A stretch of 41,287 bases of DNA from an uncultured Chlorobiaceae bacterium (lineage in GTDB: Bacteria; Bacteroidota; Chlorobiia; Chlorobiales; Chlorobiaceae), in contig CAIQGA010000225.1 of NCBI GenBank assembly GCA_903871235.1, positions 1 to 41,287 of the forward strand, in the 5' to 3' direction. Below are positions 37,291 to 41,287 of this stretch, piece by piece (within the stretch, counting starts at the first letter, position 1; each line of letters begins with the position of its first letter). The position numbers were made by a program, and so were the translations under genes. The notes beneath the pieces are model-generated. The model searched no databases. It was not told where the DNA came from and was given only the letters and a program-made list of their open reading frames with translations.

Positions 37291-39954
37291 ATGTACCGAA
37301 GCATTGCTGACTACGGCCTGATCGGGGATCTTCACTCTGCCGCACTCGTATCAAAAGATGGCTCCATAGATTACTGCTCCCTTCCCTGGCTCGACTCCCC
37401 AACCATCTTCGCCTCACTGCTCGATGATGAGCAGGGAGGCTTTTTCAGCCTCCAGCCTTCGGAACCCTTTTTTTCTGAACAGGAATATCTGGCCAACACC
37501 AATATTCTCTCCTGCCGGTTCCGCACAAAGGGTGCCGAAGCGCTACTCCATGATTTTATGGTTGTCGAAAATAATGCCCACATCAAAAAGACAAAGCATC
37601 GCATCCATCGCTGTCTGAAGGTCGTCCGGGGCACCATTCATTTCACGCTCACCCTGAAACCAAGGCCGGAATATGCAATGGTGGTACCATCCATTACTGA
37701 TGAGGGCGCCAACCACTTTACAGTCAGCTTTGGTGACAAAACCCTTTCACTTGCTCTGGCAGGCGCAGAAACCACTCTTCTCGGCAACAGTGCGGGAGAA
37801 CTGAGACTGGCGTTACAACTTGAGGCTGGTGAAGAGGCGCATATCGACCTGATCTATGGAAGCCATAACAGCTACGATCCACTCCCTTGTCCTTTTGAGG
37901 AAAACAGGATATTCTGGCAGGATTGGGTACTCCCCTGCCTCGGTGAGCGATGCGCCTATCTCGGAGAGTTCACCCCGATGATTAACCGCTCCCTGCTTCT
38001 GCTCAAACTGCTGACCTTTCAGCCAACCGGAGCCATTGCTGCGGCACCAACGACCTCACTTCCTGAAACTTTGGGTGGTGAGAGAAACTGGGATTACCGC
38101 TTCAGTTGGCTGAGAGATGCCGCATTTACCCTTAAAGCACTCTTCTCCGTCGGCCACGTCGCCGAAGCAGACACTTACCTCCGATGGGTGCATGAAACCT
38201 ACCGTAAATACGGAAGCCGGAATCTGCAGATCATGTACACCCTGCATGGCAACGACCGGCTGAAAGAACAGGAACTCCTCCACCTGAAAGGATATCGTCA
38301 TTCAAGACCTGTACGAATCGGCAACGACGCGCACCGGCAGAACCAGTGGGACATTTACGGTGAAGTCATGGATGCTGCCCTCCGCTTATCGGATTATGCC
38401 GGAAAAATTGATGAGGAACTCTGGCCATTTTTCCGCGAAATCTGTACCATTGCCATTGAAAACTGGCAAAAACCCGATGACGGAATATGGGAAGTGCGCA
38501 ACGGCCCGCACCATTTCGTCTATTCAAAAGTGATGTGCTGGGTTGCCCTCGACCGCGGCATCACCATTGCCCGACGTTTCGGATTTGACGCTCCTCTCGC
38601 CCATTGGCTGAAAGAGCGGGAACGGATCAGGGAGGATATTCTGACGAAAGGATTCGATAAGGCGGCAAACAGTTTTGTCCAGAAATATGGCTCTTCGGAG
38701 CTTGATGCAAGCCTCCTGCTGTTGCCGATTGTCGGCTTTCTTCCTGCGAGAGACCCACGAGTGCAAGGAACGATCAACGCATGCAGGGAGAAGTTGATGC
38801 AGAATGGTTTTCTGCTCCGCTACAAGGCAGAAGATGGCCTGAAAGGCGATGAGGGCGGATTTATTCTTTGCAACTTCTGGCTCGTAGAGTGCCTGGCGCT
38901 CTCAGAAAAAATCGAGGAAGCTCTCGCATTGCTCAAGCAAACCGTGAACGCATCAAATCACCTCGGGCTTTTTTCGGAAGAGTTTGAAAGCTCGACGCAT
39001 GAAATGTTGGGCAATTTTCCCCAGGCATTCAGCCATATCGGCTATATCAATGCGGTTGCCGCAATTCTGGCAGCCGAGAACCGTCTCCATGAAACGGGAA
39101 AAGAGGCCCGCTGCGGGGATCCGTTGCAACAAAAAATTCCCCTGCAGGCAATCCTGAACCCTGAACGGAGCGCTCAACCCGCACCCGCCATTACTCTGGC
39201 AGCCGAATTAAAAAAGCGGCTTGGCCGACTGCAGGGAGCGTTTTTCAATACAGAGAAGGGCATGGTCAATTACAACGCACTGAAGCACTCCGAAGAGTTT
39301 GACCAATACCTTCACCTGGCAGGATCGCTCAACAGCTTCAATCTGGAACTTCTCCAAAACGATACAGAAAAAAAAGCTTTCTGGATTAATATCTATAACG
39401 TGCTCATCATTCACGGTGTCCTTGAATTCGATATTCAGGGTTCTGTGTTTGAAATTCCACATTTTTTTGCCCGGATCGGCTACACCATCGGCGGACTCTT
39501 TTTTACGCCTGACGATATTGAGCACGGCATACTCCGTCATAACCGGACACACCCGCACTTTCCCATCAAGCCTTTTTTGGCAGACGATCAACGCAGCCAC
39601 CTTACGGTAACATCATTCGACTACCGGATCCATTTCGCACTCTTCTGCGCATCGTCATCCTGCGCTCCCATAGAGTTCTACGATGCGGCTCTCATCGACC
39701 GTCAGCTCGACACCGCAACGAAAAGTTTTATCAACCGCGAAGGTATAAAAATTGATCGACCAGGCAACACGCTCTGGATCTCATCGCTGTTTCAGAGGTA
39801 CAGCGAAGACTTTGGCAGCAGCATACGCAAAATAATCCTGTTGCTGCTGCCGTATATGGATGAGGAAAAAAGAGAATGGACAAAAGAGAACCTTGATTCC
39901 TCCCACATCCGCTACCTGCCCTACAACTGTAATATAAACAGTATCCTGCAATAG
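37291..39954 (+). CDS. GH15 glucoamylase/trehalase-like enzyme fused to a DUF547 domain
   Basis: The 887-residue protein starts with the bacterial GH15 N-terminal domain (YRSIADYGLIGDLHSAALVS; DGSIDYCSLPWLDSPTIFAS). The alpha/alpha barrel follows, with GERNWDYRFSWLRDAAFTLK, the proposed catalytic acid Glu401 (DDGIWEVRNGPHHFVYSKVM) and the catalytic base region LGLFSEEFE (Glu563/564). About residues 655-880 are a DUF547 domain (KKAFWINIYNVLIIHGVLEF; PDDIEHGILRHNR; FALFCASSSCAP). GH15 enzymes cleave terminal alpha-glucosides such as maltodextrins, glycogen or trehalose. DUF547 is a protease-like fold of unknown role. No signal peptide is present, so it likely acts in the cytosol, perhaps on storage glycogen. 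Confidence 0.92.
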   Translation: MYRSIADYGLIGDLHSAALVSKDGSIDYCSLPWLDSPTIFASLLDDEQGGFFSLQPSEPFFSEQEYLANTNILSCRFRTKGAEALLHDFMVVENNAHIKKTKHRIHRCLKVVRGTIHFTLTLKPRPEYAMVVPSITDEGANHFTVSFGDKTLSLALAGAETTLLGNSAGELRLALQLEAGEEAHIDLIYGSHNSYDPLPCPFEENRIFWQDWVLPCLGERCAYLGEFTPMINRSLLLLKLLTFQPTGAIAAAPTTSLPETLGGERNWDYRFSWLRDAAFTLKALFSVGHVAEADTYLRWVHETYRKYGSRNLQIMYTLHGNDRLKEQELLHLKGYRHSRPVRIGNDAHRQNQWDIYGEVMDAALRLSDYAGKIDEELWPFFREICTIAIENWQKPDDGIWEVRNGPHHFVYSKVMCWVALDRGITIARRFGFDAPLAHWLKERERIREDILTKGFDKAANSFVQKYGSSELDASLLLLPIVGFLPARDPRVQGTINACREKLMQNGFLLRYKAEDGLKGDEGGFILCNFWLVECLALSEKIEEALALLKQTVNASNHLGLFSEEFESSTHEMLGNFPQAFSHIGYINAVAAILAAENRLHETGKEARCGDPLQQKIPLQAILNPERSAQPAPAITLAAELKKRLGRLQGAFFNTEKGMVNYNALKHSEEFDQYLHLAGSLNSFNLELLQNDTEKKAFWINIYNVLIIHGVLEFDIQGSVFEIPHFFARIGYTIGGLFFTPDDIEHGILRHNRTHPHFPIKPFLADDQRSHLTVTSFDYRIHFALFCASSSCAPIEFYDAALIDRQLDTATKSFINREGIKIDRPGNTLWISSLFQRYSEDFGSSIRKIILLLLPYMDEEKREWTKENLDSSHIRYLPYNCNINSILQ

Positions 39955-39968
39955 GCAGACTATCGAGT

Positions 39969-41021
39969 CTACCTCCTGGCAAGCTCTTTCATCTCTCGTT
40001 CAAGGTGATCGAGCTTTGTCTTCATGGCTCCAAGGTTTCGCAACATCGCCTCGTGCTTCAACTGGTCGCGCATGGGCTGCGCCGGATAACCACGCAGTGC
40101 AATGCCGGGCTGAAGAAAGGATTTCGAAATCCCCGCCTGCGCAGCAACCTGTATGCGATCAGCGAGTTCAAGATGACCGGCAAATCCCGCCTGTCCACCA
40201 ATCACGCACTGACGACCGAGTGTTACACTCCCGGAAATACCCGCCTGAGCGGCAATAACCGTATCTTCGCCAATACGGCAATTATGGGCGATCTGAACGA
40301 GATTATCAATCTTGGCTCCCCGGCCAATCACCGTGCTGCCCATGGTGGCCCGGTCAATGGTAGCATTGGCCCCGATTTCAACATCATCACCGATTTCCAC
40401 AATGCCCATCTGCGGAATTTTCACATAAGAACCATCACGCTGCGGAGCAAAACCAAAGCCATCAGCGCCAATGACACTTCCCGAATGGATGACCACCCTG
40501 CTACCGATAATGGTACCATCATAACAGGTAACAGAAGGGAATACAACGCAGTCCTCTCCAATAGAAACATCGTGCAGAAGAACAGCATGTGCACCAATAA
40601 CGGTGTTGCGCCCGATAGAACATCTATCACCAATCACCACACAAGCGCCAATCGAGACGCCCTCACCCATAGTGACACCTTCACCAATCACCGCCGTGGG
40701 AGCAATACCTTTTGCGGCGACAAGGCGGGGTGTTGCAAATTTCTTGAGTATAAAAACAAACGCCGTATAGGGATCGCTGACCTTGATGAACGAAATTGTG
40801 TGGCTGAACTCATCAACGGCAACTGAGTGGTGTACGATAACGAGCGAGGCTGCCGTGGTAGAGAGATATTTTACATACTTCTCGTTTGCCACAAAACTTA
40901 CCTGCCCTTTTTGCGCACTCTCAATCTTTGCAGGAGCAGAAATCAAGCCCTCTCCCTCTCCCTCCAGTTCAACGGGATCAAAAAATTGCCCGAGGTAGTT
41001 CTGGATTTCCTTAATAGTCAT
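39969..41021 (-). CDS. lpxD: UDP-3-O-(3-hydroxyacyl)glucosamine N-acyltransferase
   Basis: LpxD transfers the second 3-hydroxyacyl chain to UDP-acyl-glucosamine in lipid A synthesis. The 350-residue protein has the N-terminal uridine-binding domain (to about 100), a left-handed parallel beta-helix of hexapeptide repeats ([20 protein letters not shown] onward), the catalytic His in [35 protein letters not shown], and a C-terminal helix ([20 protein letters not shown]). The frame could begin three codons earlier at a TTG, but the ATG at 41021 is the normal start. It is divergent from prs, about 165 bases apart. Confidence 0.96.
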   Translation of the reverse strand: MTIKEIQNYLGQFFDPVELEGEGEGLISAPAKIESAQKGQVSFVANEKYVKYLSTTAASLVIVHHSVAVDEFSHTISFIKVSDPYTAFVFILKKFATPRLVAAKGIAPTAVIGEGVTMGEGVSIGACVVIGDRCSIGRNTVIGAHAVLLHDVSIGEDCVVFPSVTCYDGTIIGSRVVIHSGSVIGADGFGFAPQRDGSYVKIPQMGIVEIGDDVEIGANATIDRATMGSTVIGRGAKIDNLVQIAHNCRIGEDTVIAAQAGISGSVTLGRQCVIGGQAGFAGHLELADRIQVAAQAGISKSFLQPGIALRGYPAQPMRDQLKHEAMLRNLGAMKTKLDHLEREMKELARR

Positions 41022-41185
41022 ATTTTTCAAGCAAATAAACTCCGTTTAGAAAGAGTAAAAAATTAATTAATTTTTCGGCCTTTTTAACTATATTTGAGTT
41101 CCCTTGAATGTTTTCCCCCGAAATGGAGCAAAAACACTCACGGGCATTAACCGTACTGCCATAATATAACCCCTTTCATCCGAAT

Positions 41186-41287
41186 ATGCAGGACACGATG
41201 GCAAAACCCATTAAAATTTTTGCGGGACGCAGCAATCCGGCTCTTGCAGAAAAGATTGCTCAGTACCTCGACATGTCACTTGGCAAC
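41186..41287 (+). CDS. prs: Ribose-phosphate pyrophosphokinase, N-terminal fragment (runs off window)
   Basis: Only the first 34 codons are inside the window. The segment KPIKIFAGRSNPALAEKIAQ followed by YLDMSLGN is the typical start of PRPP synthetase (KIFAGRSNP.LA..IA..L...LG), which makes the phosphoribosyl donor for purine, pyrimidine, His and Trp synthesis. ATG codons at 41186 and 41198 are both in frame; the second gives the more usual N terminus. Confidence 0.88.
   Translation, partial: MQDTMAKPIKIFAGRSNPALAEKIAQYLDMSLGN

Noticed and set aside
40005-40826. 273-codon plus-strand frame opposite lpxD
   Set aside because: The hexapeptide repeat coding of lpxD on the minus strand explains the lack of stops; the plus translation is rich in Asn, Thr and His and resembles no protein.

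Overview
The window reads as chromosome of a Gram-negative, most likely a green sulfur bacterium (Chlorobium/Pelodictyon-type). The reasons are the flavour of the housekeeping proteins (lpxD for lipid A, bacterial-type aspS, purS/purQ as separate small subunits, a phosphatidylserine synthase) and several small proteins of a type I associate with Chlorobiaceae. No photosynthesis gene is present, so this assignment is an inference. I see no rRNA, tRNA, CRISPR array or intact insertion sequence.

Region 1 (about 1-10.8 kb) is an accessory signalling block. It holds the 3' part of a PAS-PAS-GAF histidine kinase with its OmpR-type regulator, a PAS hybrid kinase (HisKA, ATPase, receiver), an FGE-sulfatase/C-type-lectin-fold protein, an orphan sigma-like protein, a 1010-residue PAS3-GAF2 histidine kinase, and a single-domain receiver translationally coupled to a VF530-type DNA-binding protein. 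The 3' end of the FGE-like gene looks like the variable region of a diversity-generating retroelement (DGR): its codons are largely NNC, in the fold and position where DGRs place diversity. No reverse transcriptase or template repeat is in the window.

Region 2 (about 11-17.3 kb, minus strand) is housekeeping: aspS, dnaX, a YihY-family membrane protein and a UMF1-type MFS transporter. The dnaX gene has a short zero-frame product and a long -1-frame extension joined at an A10 run, so both gamma-like and tau-like products are probably made. The MFS gene is broken by one base in a C5/G5 run.

Region 3 (about 17.3-20.5 kb) is an accessory insertion of gene-poor sequence: a 61-codon small gene split at an A9 run, and a RloA-type ATPase followed by a truncated RloB, apparently a decaying anti-phage module.

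Region 4 (20.5-28.8 kb) is metabolic: purQ-purS-pssA, an amino-acid-type ABC importer with binding protein and permease fused in one chain, panB, a lipoate ligase/octanoyltransferase-family protein, and ddl with a coupled TPR protein.

Region 5 (28.9-34.7 kb) is a TolC / HlyD-type adaptor / MacB-type ATPase / two FtsX-type permeases export operon. Region 6 (34.7-41.3 kb) holds a conserved hypothetical, an OmpA-family lipoprotein with a strong terminator, an NTF2/SnoaL-like protein, a GH15 glucoamylase fused to DUF547, lpxD, and the 5' end of prs.
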